Made by a program: the position numbers and the translations under genes. A stretch of 64,000 nucleotides of DNA, from contig NZ_OBMR01000007.1 of assembly GCF_900218035.1 (NCBI RefSeq), positions 124,001 to 188,000 of the forward strand. The letters are read 5' to 3'. Source of the DNA: Pseudobutyrivibrio ruminis DSM 9787 (GTDB lineage: Bacteria; Bacillota; Clostridia; Lachnospirales; Lachnospiraceae). This document shows, one piece after another, positions 50,969-61,725 of this stretch. The notes beneath the pieces were generated by a model. That model was not told the origin of the DNA. It worked only from the letters and a program-made list of their open reading frames with translations, and searched no databases. Numbering within the stretch: the stretch's first letter is position 1; each line of letters starts with the position of its first letter.

Positions 50969-51059
50969 TTATTAATATTCCTCCTCTAACATATATATAG
51001 GTAGACTATAAAGTCTTTTATGTACGTTATACTACGCAGACTGACAAATTATATCAGAC

Positions 51060-51506
51060 TTAAGCCTCATTTTCAATAGCTGTTATCATATCAATTCTTG
51101 TCTGATGTCTTCCGCCGCCTTCGAATTCTGCCTCTAAGAAGCTTTTAACGATATCCTTTGCAAGCTCGTTTCCAACGATTCTTGCACCGAAAGCAATCAT
51201 GTTTGCATTGTTGTGCTGACGGATAAGGCGAGCTGTTGTGGTCTCTGAACAAACTCCACAACGAATGCCTTTGATTTTGTTTGCTGCAAGTGAAATACCA
51301 ACACCTGTACCACAAATGAGAACACCTAAATCAACCTCTCCTGAAGCAACCATACGAGCAGCCTTTGCTCCGTATTCTGGATAATGACAGCTTTCGTTTG
51401 AATCTGTTCCTATATTAATAACCTCATGTCCAAGGCTTTCAATATATTCCTTTACCTCTTTTTTTAAATCTACAGCTGCATGATCATTTGCAATTACGAT
51501 TTTCAT
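51060..51506 (-). CDS. rpiB: Ribose-5-phosphate isomerase B
   Basis: Protein of 148 residues. NDHAAVDLKKEVKEYIESLG at the start, catalytic cysteine in VLICGTGVGISLAANK (about 66-70) and EGGGRHQTRI near the end are RpiB signatures. It interconverts ribose-5-phosphate and ribulose-5-phosphate in the pentose phosphate pathway. Arg/His contacts are in RHQTRID. Related LacA/B or AlsB-type isomerases are an alternative, but motif and length fit RpiB. It starts two bases after the YqeG gene. Confidence 0.93.
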   Translation of the reverse strand: MKIVIANDHAAVDLKKEVKEYIESLGHEVINIGTDSNESCHYPEYGAKAARMVASGEVDLGVLICGTGVGISLAANKIKGIRCGVCSETTTARLIRQHNNANMIAFGARIVGNELAKDIVKSFLEAEFEGGGRHQTRIDMITAIENEA

Positions 51507-51508
51507 TT

Positions 51509-52063
51509 TTATTCTCCTTTTGAACTTTTAGTAGGTACTTTATTTATGTCTGTTCCATATAATTTGTAAATTCTGTAACCAAGAAGAATGATGGCTTCCA
51601 AGAATCTTTTAAAGATAATTTGGATTTCTTCGTGCCATTTTTTAACTGGCTGAACCATTACTGAGCGAATGCCAGCTCTATTAGCGCCCCACACATCTGT
51701 GAGAATCTGATCTCCCACGAAGATTGTGCTTGTAACATCTGTGCCCATCTGCTCCATGGCCTTTTTGTAGCCAGCTGTGCCAGGCTTTCCAGCCTTATAA
51801 ATGTATGTGCAGTATTCAACTGCCTCTTTAAAGGTCTTTACTCTTGGTTCTTTATTATTAGATAGAAGCAATGCCTGAAAACCAATTTCATGAAGTTCTC
51901 TAAATAAGGCTTTTGCTCTATCATCCGCTGGTGCGTTGTGTGGTACAAGTGTATTGTCCACATCAAAAATAACTCCACGATATCCTTCTTCGTATAATTT
52001 AGCAAAGTCGATATCGTATGTGCTTTTAATATAATCATTTGGATATAAATTTCTTTTACTCAT
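51509..52063 (-). CDS. YqeG family HAD IIIA phosphatase
   Basis: Protein of 184 residues. HAD motif I is GVIFDVDNTLVPHN with nucleophile and acid aspartates (about 29-34), motif II LLLSNNKEP and motif III GKPGTAGYKKAMEQM with VGDQILTDVWGANRAG. YqeG-type phosphatases act on small phosphorylated molecules, in some cases phosphatidylglycerophosphate. I choose the start at 52063 (MSKRNLYPNDY), because the longer frame would begin inside the terminator hairpin of the upstream gene. Confidence 0.9.
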   Translation of the reverse strand: MSKRNLYPNDYIKSTYDIDFAKLYEEGYRGVIFDVDNTLVPHNAPADDRAKALFRELHEIGFQALLLSNNKEPRVKTFKEAVEYCTYIYKAGKPGTAGYKKAMEQMGTDVTSTIFVGDQILTDVWGANRAGIRSVMVQPVKKWHEEIQIIFKRFLEAIILLGYRIYKLYGTDINKVPTKSSKGE

Positions 52064-52084
52064 AGGCTCGATTTTAGCACAATA

Positions 52085-52110
52085 AAAAGAGCACATCAAT
52101 TGATGTGCTC
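52085..52110 (-). terminator. Terminator of the 129-aa gene
   Basis: A perfect 22-bp palindrome (52089-52110, 11-bp arms of GAGCACATCAA type) is followed on the minus strand by TTTTTATT. It lies 12 bases beyond the stop. Confidence 0.9.
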
Positions 52111-52121
52111 ATAAAATGCTA

Positions 52122-52511
52122 TTATAATGAGAAATTTTCCGTTCCTCTGACTGGTGTAGTCTCTGTAGTAGCTGTAGCTTTATTAGCTACGAAATACTGA
52201 TAACGATGAATTGCTGAGTCCTTTTCCATATCACTAACTGCTTTTTCAACATCAAGTGATTTGATATCACTATCGGATCCCTTCATATCGTATACAGTGC
52301 CTGGCTTGTACTGAGTAGCAAAGTCGTAAGAACCAAATGTCTGATTGCTTCTAGCGGCTGCAATATCCTCTTCAGTAACTGAAGCTGATGAAGACTCCTC
52401 AGGAATGTCCGTAACAGTTTCTTCAACAGACATTGAACTAAGTTCAGGCCTTATTCTTATGGAATTTTGATCATAAAACCCAATCGATGGGCGAATTCCT
52501 GAAATGTTCAT
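52122..52511 (-). CDS. Hypothetical protein (129 aa)
   Basis: Soluble acidic protein of 129 residues, no signal peptide. N-terminal MNISGIRPSIGFYDQNSIR is followed by a Ser/Glu-rich segment, then YKPGTVYDMKGSDSDIKSL and DVEKAVSDMEKDSAIHRYQYFV. The helical stretch near the end recalls flagellar rod/hook-basal proteins in style, with a similar pattern of an Asn-Ile-Ser start, but I do not recognise a family. It stands alone between nrdR and the YqeG gene with its own terminator. Confidence 0.65.
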   Translation of the reverse strand: MNISGIRPSIGFYDQNSIRIRPELSSMSVEETVTDIPEESSSASVTEEDIAAARSNQTFGSYDFATQYKPGTVYDMKGSDSDIKSLDVEKAVSDMEKDSAIHRYQYFVANKATATTETTPVRGTENFSL

Positions 52512-52591
52512 TAAAAATAACTCTCCATATTTGCTTACTTATCTTATATCGACCAGATAAGCAAATACTTAACCCCTTCCACAAAACGAGT

Positions 52592-53044
52592 TTATTTATC
52601 CAATACCCTCTTCAACTCATCCATAAATGTATCAACATCCTTAAACTCACGGTAAACTGATGCGAAACGCACATAAGCAACAGGATCCACTGCTTCAAGA
52701 TGTTCCATTACAATCTCTCCGATTTTGGTGCTAGGAATCTCTTTTTCTTCTAATGAAAAGATTTCTGTTTCGATTTCGTCTACTACTTTTGAAATCTGAG
52801 CTGCAGCAACAGGACGCTTACGGCAAGCAATAAGCACGCCTTTTTCAATCTTTGTTCTGTCGTATGGCTCGCGGTTATTATCCTTTTTAATAACGATCAA
52901 AGGAATTGTTTCTACCTTTTCGTATGTTGTAAAACGCTTGCCGCACTCCGGACATGAACGTCTACGTCTGATTGATGTGTTGTCATCTGCAGGTCTTGAG
53001 TCAATTACGCTAGTATCATTACTACCACAAAAAGGACACTTCAT
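52592..53044 (-). CDS. nrdR: Transcriptional repressor NrdR
   Basis: Protein of 150 residues. N-terminal zinc ribbon MKCPFCGSNDTSVIDSRP and RRRRSCPECGKRFTTYEKVE (C-x2-C pairs), then an ATP-cone domain (about 50-140) with REPYDRTKIEKGVLIACRKRP. NrdR represses ribonucleotide reductase genes when dATP or ATP is bound. No nrd genes are in the window. A long hairpin repeat lies 34 bases upstream of the start. Confidence 0.97.
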   Translation of the reverse strand: MKCPFCGSNDTSVIDSRPADDNTSIRRRRSCPECGKRFTTYEKVETIPLIVIKKDNNREPYDRTKIEKGVLIACRKRPVAAAQISKVVDEIETEIFSLEEKEIPSTKIGEIVMEHLEAVDPVAYVRFASVYREFKDVDTFMDELKRVLDK

Positions 53045-53077
53045 AAAACCCTCCCTAAAAATCCTAGTCTACGGCTC

Positions 53078-53162
53078 GCACAGTTACACTCACAAGCATA
53101 ATTATACTCCGCTCGACAACACGTCTCGCTTGAGTATAACAATAGCTTGTTAGTTACTGTGC
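53078..53162. repeat. Long hairpin repeat, copy 1 (upstream of nrdR)
   Basis: Nested inverted repeats: GCACAGT (53078-53084) with ACTGTGC (53156-53162), ACAAGC (53092-53097) with GCTTGT (53145-53150), and TTATACTC (53102-53109) with GAGTATAA (53132-53139). The 22-base top (53110-53131) is 18/22 identical to that of copy 2 and contains an inner GAC/GTC stem. It is flanked by TACGGCT as in copy 2. It lies between nifJ's terminator and nrdR. Confidence 0.7.
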
Positions 53163-53214
53163 TACCTCTACACAATATATAGTTATATTTTATCAAACAC
53201 CGTTAAAGAACGCA

Positions 53215-53244
53215 ACAAAAAACCCCGCACATTTCTGTGCGGGG
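53215..53244 (-). terminator. Terminator of nifJ
   Basis: CCCCGCAC (53223-53230) and GTGCGGGG (53237-53244) form an 8-bp stem, followed on the minus strand by TTTTTTGTTG. Confidence 0.92.
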
Positions 53245-53258
53245 TAAAAAGTTAAATC

Positions 53259-56200
53259 TTATGAGTAAAGATCTACTAACTTCTTAAGGTGAGCGTAACG
53301 CTCCTTAGCTGTCTCCTCGTTGAGTGCGAAGAGCTTCTCAGCACGCTCTGGGAATGCCTTTGTAAGACGAGAGTAACGTGTCTCGTTTGCAAGGAAGTCC
53401 TGATACTTGCTGTAGTCACCTTCCTTAGAAGTAAGAGTGAATGGATTCTTTCCTTCCTTCTTAAGGTCTGGGTTGAATGAGAAGAGGTTCCAGTAACCAG
53501 CCTCTACAGCCTTCTTCATCTCATCCTGGCAGTGGTTCATACCACCCTTAACACCGTGAAGCTCACATGGAGCGTATCCGATGATAAGTGAAGGTCCGTT
53601 GTAAGCTTCTGCCTCAGCAAGAACCTTAACAGCCTGAGCCATGTTAGCACCAAGAGCGATCTGTGCTACATATACATAACCGTATGACATAGCGATCTCA
53701 GAAAGAGACTTCTTAGACATCTCCTTACCTGATGCAGCGAACTGGCAAACTTCACCGATGTTAGAAGCCTTAGAAGCCTGTCCACCTGTGTTAGAGTACA
53801 TCTCTGTATCGAATACCATAACGTTAACGTTCTCACCAGAAGCAAGTACGTGATCAAGACCGCCGAATCCGATATCGTATGCCCAACCGTCACCACCGAA
53901 GATCCATACAGACTTCTTAGCGAGGTAATCCTTAAGAGCAAGTGCTGCCTTAGCGTCCTCAGAACCGTTCTTCTCGAGCTCAGCTACGAGTACGTCTGTT
54001 GCTGCACCGTTCTCACGTGTGCTGTTGATTGTCTCTTCAAACTTAGCAAATGCTGCCTTAAGCTCTGCAGAACCAGCCTCAGCTGCCTTCTTAGCAGACT
54101 CGATAGCGCGCTCGCGGAGGTACTTCTGTCCAACTTCCATACCTAAACCGTGCTGTGCGTTGTCCTCGAAGAGTGAGTTACACCATGCTGGACCCTTCTT
54201 AGAATCCTTGTTAACTGTGAATGGTGATGTAGCTGCAGGACCACCCCAAATTGAAGAACATCCTGTAGCGTTTGAAATATACATATGCTCACCAAAGAGC
54301 TGTGTGATAAGTCTTGCGTATGAAGTCTCTGCACAACCTGCACATGATCCTGAGAACTCAAGGAGTGGCTGGTTGAACTGAGAACCCTTAACTGTAAGGT
54401 CAGAACCTGCTGCTTCCTTACGTCCAACATTAGCTACTAAGTAGTTGAATACTGGCTGCTCGTCTGCTTCTTCTGCCTGTGGAACCATTGTGATAGCACC
54501 AACTGGACATACAGTTGTACACTCACCACATCCCATACAGTCAAGTGGAGATACAGACATTGTGTACTTGTACTCAGAAGCCTTTGGCTTTGTATCAGCA
54601 AGCTTAATGTTTGCTGGAGCTGCCTTAACCTCATCCTCAGAAAGAAGGAATGGGCGGATTGTAGCGTGTGAACATACGAATGCACACTGGTTACACTGGA
54701 TACACTTTGTCTCATCCCATGTAGGAACTGTTACGGCTGTACCACGCTTCTCGTAAGCTGCAGCACCAAGCTCGAACTGTCCGTTTGGATTCTCAGAGAA
54801 TGCAGATACTGGAAGTGAATCTCCATCCATCTTTGAAATAGGCTCGAGGAGGTTCTTAACCATCTTAACAACCTCTGGACGACCCTCAAGTGCTGGCTTA
54901 GCAGGATCTGCTGCTGGGTTCTTCCATGAATCTGGAACGTTAACCTTATGTACAGCATCTACACCAGCGTCGATAGCGTTGTAGTTCATCTGAACAACAT
55001 CGTCACCCTTCTTACCGTATGACTTCTTAGCAGCTGCCTTCATGTACTCAACAGCCTCGTCGATAGGCATTACATCAGCAAGCTTGAAGAAAGCTGACTG
55101 AAGGATTGTGTTTGTACGCTTACCCATACCGATTTCGATAGCCTTGTCGATAGCGTTGATTGTGTAAAGCTGGATGTTGTTGTCAGCGATGTACTTCTTT
55201 GCCTCAGCGTTAAGGTGCTTCTCGAGCTCCTCATCTGACCACTGGCAGTTAATCATGAATACTCCGCCTGGCTTAACATCCTGTACCATCTTCATACCCT
55301 GTGTAACGTATGCTGGGTTGTGGCAAGCTACGAAGTCAGCCTGGTTAATATAGTATGGAGACTTGATTGGGTTGTCACCAAATCTCAAGTGAGAAATTGT
55401 AACACCACCAGTCTTCTTTGAATCATACTGGAAGTATGCCTGGATGTACTTATCTGTGTGGTCACCGATGATCTTTGTAGAGTTCTTGTTAGCACCTACA
55501 GTACCGTCACCACCAAGACCCCAGAACTTGCACTCCTTTGTACCAGGAGCTGATGTAATAGGAGCTGGCTTAACCTCTGGAAGTGAAAGGTTAGTAACAT
55601 CATCTACGATACCGATTGTAAATCTAGCCTTTGGAGCATCCTTCTCGAGTTCCTTGTATACAGCGAATACTGATGAAGGTGGAGTATCCTTTGATCCAAG
55701 ACCATATCTACCACCACAAATTGTAATGTCGTTAAGACCTGCTTCACGAAGTGTTGTAGCAACATCAAGGTAAAGTGGATCTGCAAGAGCACCTGGCTCC
55801 TTTGTTCTATCAAGGATAGCAATCTTCTTAACTGTCTTTGGAAGAGCAGCAAGGAATGCCTCTGATGACCAAGGTCTGTAAAGACGAACCTTAAGTACAC
55901 CAACCTTCTCGCCGTGTGCGTTGAGGTAATCAATAACCTCTTCTGCAACGTCGTTGATAGAACCCATAGCGATGATAATTCTATCTGCATCAGCAGCACC
56001 ATAGTAGTTGAAAAGCTTGTAATCTGTACCGAGCTTTGCATTTACCTTGTCCATGTACTTCTGAACAACTGCTGGGAAGTTATCATAGTATGTGTTGCAT
56101 GCTTCTCTATGCTGGAAGAAAACGTCTCCGTTTTCGTGAGAACCACGCATTGTTGGGTGCTCTGGGTTAAGAGCGCGTGCTCTGAACTCGTTGATAGCAT

Positions 56201-56792
56201 CCATGTTAACCATCTCTTTGAGATCTGCATAATCCCACTTCTCGATCTTCTGGATTTCGTGTGATGTACGGAAACCATCGAAGAAGTTAAGTACAGGTAC
56301 CTTACCCTCGATAGCTGCAAGGTGAGCTACTGGAGCAAGATCCATTACTTCCTGTGGATTTGTCTCAGCGAGCATAGCGAAACCTGTCTGACGACAAGCG
56401 TAAACATCGGAATGATCACCAAAGATGTTAAGTGACTGAGTAGCAACTGTACGAGCTGATACATCAAATACACAAGGAAGCTGCTCTGCAGCGATCTTGT
56501 ACATATTAGGGATCATAAGAAGAAGACCCTGTGAAGCTGTGAATGTAGTTGTGAGTGCACCTGCACCAAGTGAACCGTGAACGGCACCTGCGGCACCTGC
56601 CTCAGACTCCATCTCTACAACCTTTACTTGATTTCCAAAAATGTTTTCAAGGCCTGCTGCTGACCACTGATCAACAAAGTCGGCCATTGGGCTGGATGGT
56701 GTGATAGGGTAAATAGCAGCGACGTCTGTAAACGCATAAGCAACGTGTGCTGCAGCCTGGTTACCATCCATAGACTGTTTTGCTCTTGGCAT
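53259..56792 (-). CDS. nifJ: Pyruvate:ferredoxin (flavodoxin) oxidoreductase
   Basis: Single-chain enzyme of 1177 residues, standard for this family. Domain I starts AYAFTDVAAIYPITPSSPMA. Two 4Fe-4S clusters bind in CIQCNQCAFVCSHATIRP (about 690) and CMGCGECTTVCPVGAI (about 745). The third cluster and TPP domain include GSCAGCAETSYARL and ATGCSSIWGG, with TPP-magnesium motif GGDGWAYDIGFGGLDH. It oxidises pyruvate to acetyl-CoA and CO2, reducing ferredoxin. AAGGAGG lies before the ATG. The gene is monocistronic with a strong terminator and is divergent from guaB. The 346-bp region between them contains the guaB promoter and no other clear feature. Confidence 0.98.
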   Translation of the reverse strand: MPRAKQSMDGNQAAAHVAYAFTDVAAIYPITPSSPMADFVDQWSAAGLENIFGNQVKVVEMESEAGAAGAVHGSLGAGALTTTFTASQGLLLMIPNMYKIAAEQLPCVFDVSARTVATQSLNIFGDHSDVYACRQTGFAMLAETNPQEVMDLAPVAHLAAIEGKVPVLNFFDGFRTSHEIQKIEKWDYADLKEMVNMDAINEFRARALNPEHPTMRGSHENGDVFFQHREACNTYYDNFPAVVQKYMDKVNAKLGTDYKLFNYYGAADADRIIIAMGSINDVAEEVIDYLNAHGEKVGVLKVRLYRPWSSEAFLAALPKTVKKIAILDRTKEPGALADPLYLDVATTLREAGLNDITICGGRYGLGSKDTPPSSVFAVYKELEKDAPKARFTIGIVDDVTNLSLPEVKPAPITSAPGTKECKFWGLGGDGTVGANKNSTKIIGDHTDKYIQAYFQYDSKKTGGVTISHLRFGDNPIKSPYYINQADFVACHNPAYVTQGMKMVQDVKPGGVFMINCQWSDEELEKHLNAEAKKYIADNNIQLYTINAIDKAIEIGMGKRTNTILQSAFFKLADVMPIDEAVEYMKAAAKKSYGKKGDDVVQMNYNAIDAGVDAVHKVNVPDSWKNPAADPAKPALEGRPEVVKMVKNLLEPISKMDGDSLPVSAFSENPNGQFELGAAAYEKRGTAVTVPTWDETKCIQCNQCAFVCSHATIRPFLLSEDEVKAAPANIKLADTKPKASEYKYTMSVSPLDCMGCGECTTVCPVGAITMVPQAEEADEQPVFNYLVANVGRKEAAGSDLTVKGSQFNQPLLEFSGSCAGCAETSYARLITQLFGEHMYISNATGCSSIWGGPAATSPFTVNKDSKKGPAWCNSLFEDNAQHGLGMEVGQKYLRERAIESAKKAAEAGSAELKAAFAKFEETINSTRENGAATDVLVAELEKNGSEDAKAALALKDYLAKKSVWIFGGDGWAYDIGFGGLDHVLASGENVNVMVFDTEMYSNTGGQASKASNIGEVCQFAASGKEMSKKSLSEIAMSYGYVYVAQIALGANMAQAVKVLAEAEAYNGPSLIIGYAPCELHGVKGGMNHCQDEMKKAVEAGYWNLFSFNPDLKKEGKNPFTLTSKEGDYSKYQDFLANETRYSRLTKAFPERAEKLFALNEETAKERYAHLKKLVDLYS

Positions 56793-57068
56793 TTTTAAAT
56801 CCTCCTTATTATATAGGACATTTTATAGTTACTAGGATTGGAGAATATAACACCGGCCCCAACCCCACAATGTCGTAATTTTATGATAGAACTAATGAAA
56901 AATTTTTTCAACAGAACAAGGTATCATTTCTGTTTATTTTAGAGTACAAAATTGTAAAATCTTTTTGTTTTTATCCTCACAGGCGGACATTTGTCTTTCA
57001 TAGAGTTACATGTCAAAAAAACTTTCTTCCAATAACAAAAAATCAGCATATTTATTCAAATAATTTTA

Positions 57069-57097
57069 TTGACTAACGGAACTTTGTTAAATATAAT
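57069..57097 (+). promoter_or_regulatory. Sigma-A promoter of guaB
   Basis: TTGACT (57069-57074), 17 bases, TATAAT (57092-57097), 42 bases before the ATG. The leader is too short for a purine riboswitch. Confidence 0.85.
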
Positions 57098-57120
57098 TTT
57101 AAAAAATTTATGTTCATTAA

Positions 57121-58596
<1,476 letters not shown>

Positions 58597-58608
58597 TTAA
58601 AGTATTAC

Positions 58609-58706
58609 GAAAGCCCCTAGTTACGGCTACAAGCCTGATGAATTCTACGCTCGGCGACATGCCTCGCTTTAGAATTATCAGAGCTTGATGCCTACTAGGG
58701 GCTTTC
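58609..58706. repeat. Long hairpin repeat, copy 2, acting as bidirectional terminator
   Basis: A perfect 12-bp outer stem (58609-58620 with 58695-58706), then CAAGC/GCTTG (58630-58634 with 58683-58687), CTGAT/ATCAG and AATTCTA/TAGAATT. The 22-base top is 58648-58669 with inner GGC/GCC stem. TTAATTTTTG follows on the plus strand. It separates convergent guaB and the PutP-type gene. Compared with copy 1 the top differs at four places, of which two form a compensatory A-T to G-C change. Confidence 0.75.
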
Positions 58707-58747
58707 TTAATTTTTGTACGATTTTCTACTTCGTATTTAGTCGTGCA

Positions 58748-60262
58748 TTACGATACGGAATTAAACTCATCCACTATTTCCTGCTCTGGAGCTGGTGTAA
58801 GTAAACTTACCACTACGCAAAGCACAAGGGCTACGATGAAACCTGGAAGCAATTCATAAATTCCAAATACACCGCCAAGTGGCTTAATAAGGAATTTCCA
58901 AACAAATATCATCACACCGCCGCCAATCATACCTGCGATGGCGCCATATCTATTTGCTCTCTTCCAAAACAGCGCTAAAAGCATTATTGGTCCAAAAGCT
59001 GCGCCAAATCCTGCCCATGCAAATGAAACAATTCCAAATACAGAGCTGTTAGGGTCTCTAGCAATTACAACGCCGATGGCTGCAATGATGATAAGTACTA
59101 CTCTAGCCATTACCATCTGCATGTGCTCGGAAAGCTCGATTCCAAAAGTCTCATGCAAAATGTTTTCTGAAACTGATGAAGATGCTGCAAGCATCTGAGA
59201 ATCACAGGTAGACATTGTACATGCCAGAATACCTGCAAGAATAACACCTGCTAAAAGGGATGCTAAGAATCCATGCTCTGCCAATGTCTGAGCAATGATA
59301 ACAATAGCTCTCTCTGAATCTTCAAGCTCTGGAAGTGCACCTGCGTGCACCATTGTTCTTGTCATAACACCGATAAAAATTGCTACGCCCATTGCGATAA
59401 ATACCCAAACGGTAGAAATGCGACGGCTAAGCTTAATCTTTTCTGGATCTTCGATTGCCATAAATCTAAGAAGGATATGTGGCATTCCAAAATATCCCAA
59501 TCCCCATGCCATTGTAGAAATGATTGTAATCAATCCACCGTATGATACTCTGCTGCTCGCTTCAAAATCATGTGTAGCAAGAAGGCTAATATAACCATCA
59601 AGTGAAAGTGAATAATCCTGAACAGTAGCTACTCCTCCTACAGTTGATAAGCCAAAGCAAACAACTGCAATAAGAGCTACCGTCATAATAATTGACTGGA
59701 TAAAGTCTGTAACTGATGCTGCTGTAAATCCGCCAGTAGCTGTGTATCCAATAATTACTGCTGCTGATACAAGCATTGCGATTGTGTAATCAAGCCCAAA
59801 CAATGATGAGAAAAGCTTGCCGCATGCAGCAAATCCCGAACCTACATAAGGTACAAAGAATACTACAATGATAAGTGACGATGCCACCATCAAGATGTGA
59901 CTTTTATCTCTGAATCTGTGTTCAAAGAAATCCGGTATTGTAACCGAATTGTTTTTCTCAGAATATTTGCGAAGTCTTTTTGCAACAATTAACCAGTTAA
60001 CATATGTTCCAATTCCAAGGCCAAGCGCTGTCCAGAACACATCACAAATACCTGATGCATAAGCGATTCCAGGAAGACCCATCAAAAGCCATGAGGACAT
60101 ATCTGATGCTTCAGCACTCATTGCTGTAACAAATGGTCCAAGCTTTCTACCACCTAAATAATAATCGCCAATAGTTTGATTGTCCTTTGCAAAAGTGGCA
60201 CCCATAATAAGCAATGCCGCAAGGTACACTACAATTGCAATAACTATTCCTAGTGTTGCCAT
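58748..60262 (-). CDS. Sodium/solute symporter, PutP type
   Basis: Protein of 504 residues with about 13 membrane helices. YYLGGRKLGPFVTAMSAEASDMSSWLLMGLPG (cited in parts; around 33-64) is the PutP-like sodium/proline symporter pattern, with FFEHRFRDKSH and GYTATGGFTAASVTDFIQ. It imports an amino acid, probably proline, with sodium. The stop lies close to the repeat terminator, and the gene is 11 bases downstream of an amino-acid ABC ATPase gene, so it is probably part of that operon, which is unusual for PutP. Confidence 0.92.
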   Translation of the reverse strand: MATLGIVIAIVVYLAALLIMGATFAKDNQTIGDYYLGGRKLGPFVTAMSAEASDMSSWLLMGLPGIAYASGICDVFWTALGLGIGTYVNWLIVAKRLRKYSEKNNSVTIPDFFEHRFRDKSHILMVASSLIIVVFFVPYVGSGFAACGKLFSSLFGLDYTIAMLVSAAVIIGYTATGGFTAASVTDFIQSIIMTVALIAVVCFGLSTVGGVATVQDYSLSLDGYISLLATHDFEASSRVSYGGLITIISTMAWGLGYFGMPHILLRFMAIEDPEKIKLSRRISTVWVFIAMGVAIFIGVMTRTMVHAGALPELEDSERAIVIIAQTLAEHGFLASLLAGVILAGILACTMSTCDSQMLAASSSVSENILHETFGIELSEHMQMVMARVVLIIIAAIGVVIARDPNSSVFGIVSFAWAGFGAAFGPIMLLALFWKRANRYGAIAGMIGGGVMIFVWKFLIKPLGGVFGIYELLPGFIVALVLCVVVSLLTPAPEQEIVDEFNSVS

Positions 60263-60273
60263 TCTATTCTCCT

Positions 60274-61026
60274 CTACTTAAGATAATTTGATAAGAACTG
60301 TCTAGTTCGTTCCTCCCCTGGATTGTCGATAACCTGAGCCGGAGTTCCCTGCTCAGCTATCACTCCGCCATCCATGAAAATGATTTCATCTGATACTTCT
60401 CTGGCAAAACCGATTTCATGTGTAACGATAATCATGGTTGTGTGATTGTCTGCAAGCTCTCTGATAACCTTTAAAACCTCACCTGTAAGCTCTGGGTCAA
60501 GAGCTGATGTAGGTTCGTCAAAACAAAGGATATCCGGTTTGAGTGCAAGGGCACGTGCTATTGCCACTCTTTGCTGCTGACCGCCAGATAACTGGTGCGG
60601 ATAGTTATCCATTCTATCCGAAAGTCCCATTTTATTCAAAAGAATTTTTCCCTCTTCCAAAATTTCAGCCTGACTTTTGCCATTGTTTTCAAGCTTTGGA
60701 GCCAAAATAACATTTTCTAAAGCTGTATACTGAGGGAACAGATTGAACTGCTGGAATACCATTCCGAAGTGCAATCTCTTTTCTCTTAAATTTTCATTTT
60801 TTCCTGGTTTATTGTTGCCATCAAAAAGAAGATTTCCATTAACAGTAATTGTTCCTGAATCTGGAGTTTCAAGGAAGTTTAAGCATCTAAGTAAGGTTGT
60901 CTTACCACTTCCAGAGCTTCCAAGAATAGAAAGAGTCTGCCCCTTTTCCATATCAAAGCTAATGCCCTTTAGAATTTCTTCTCTATCAAAGCTTTTTCTA
61001 ATATCTTTAACTTCTAATATCGCCAT
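60274..61026 (-). CDS. Polar amino acid ABC transporter ATPase
   Basis: ABC ATPase of 250 residues: Walker A LGSSGSGKTTLLRCLNFLE (about 34-52), Q-loop VFQQFNLFPQYTALENV, signature HQLSGGQQQRVAIARAL and Walker B LCFDEPTSALDPELTGEVL. This is the GlnQ/HisP/TcyC type. It energises the permease encoded 12 bases upstream. The amino acid is not identifiable from the ATPase. Confidence 0.94.
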   Translation of the reverse strand: MAILEVKDIRKSFDREEILKGISFDMEKGQTLSILGSSGSGKTTLLRCLNFLETPDSGTITVNGNLLFDGNNKPGKNENLREKRLHFGMVFQQFNLFPQYTALENVILAPKLENNGKSQAEILEEGKILLNKMGLSDRMDNYPHQLSGGQQQRVAIARALALKPDILCFDEPTSALDPELTGEVLKVIRELADNHTTMIIVTHEIGFAREVSDEIIFMDGGVIAEQGTPAQVIDNPGEERTRQFLSNYLK

Positions 61027-61038
61027 AGTTCACATCCA

Positions 61039-61695
61039 TTATTTAAAGTAATCTAATTTCTTTTCTATATAGCCAAAAAGTAATGTAAGCAATCCGCTGA
61101 ATATCAAATAGAATACGCCAGTATAGAAAAGTGGCCAAATGATTCCAGCACTCTTTATAAATCTCTCGCCTTCCCAAATGATTTCGTAAAATGCTATAAC
61201 TCTGGCAAGAGATGTATCCTTTACAAGGGTGATAACTTCGTTTGAGATAGGTGGAACAATTCTCTTTACAACCTGAAGAAGAATAATTCTAAAGAAAGTT
61301 TGCTGTCTTGTAAGGCCAAGCACCGCAGCAGCTTCATACTGTCCCTTTGGAATAGATTGTATTCCTCCACGGAAGATTTCACTGAAGTAGCAAGCATAAT
61401 TGATTACGAAAGCTACAAGAGCTGCCGTAAATCTGCCTGAATCTCCTGAACCCCACAAATTTACGCCAAAGAATATGCCAGGGCCGTAAAAAATAATCAG
61501 CAGCTGTAACATAAGCGGAGTACCTCGAACCACCCATATGATAAATCTTATAGGCATTCTCACTACAGAGGTCCTGCTCATGGAACCAAAGCTAATTATC
61601 AGTCCTAGTGGTAAAGAGAATAATAAAGTTAGTGAAAAAAGCTTTAGGGTTCCGAAGAACCCCTCTAAAAGCGATATTGTAACCGTTGAAAACAT
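61039..61695 (-). CDS. Polar amino acid ABC transporter permease
   Basis: Membrane protein of 218 residues with about five helices, HisM/GlnP type. The loop EIFRGGIQSIPKGQYEAAAVLGLT, cited here in short form, is the conserved EAA coupling motif (about 115-140). RFIIWVVRGTPLMLQLLI is the other family mark. It functions as a homodimer with the ATPase. It lies between the binding protein and ATPase genes. Confidence 0.94.
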   Translation of the reverse strand: MFSTVTISLLEGFFGTLKLFSLTLLFSLPLGLIISFGSMSRTSVVRMPIRFIIWVVRGTPLMLQLLIIFYGPGIFFGVNLWGSGDSGRFTAALVAFVINYACYFSEIFRGGIQSIPKGQYEAAAVLGLTRQQTFFRIILLQVVKRIVPPISNEVITLVKDTSLARVIAFYEIIWEGERFIKSAGIIWPLFYTGVFYLIFSGLLTLLFGYIEKKLDYFK

Positions 61696-61725
61696 GTTGT
61701 TAATAATCCTTTTTATAATTTTCGA

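Noticed and set aside
52938-53153. Plus-strand frame over the nrdR start and the hairpin repeat
   Set aside because: It is antisense to the conserved zinc ribbon of nrdR and has no ribosome site.
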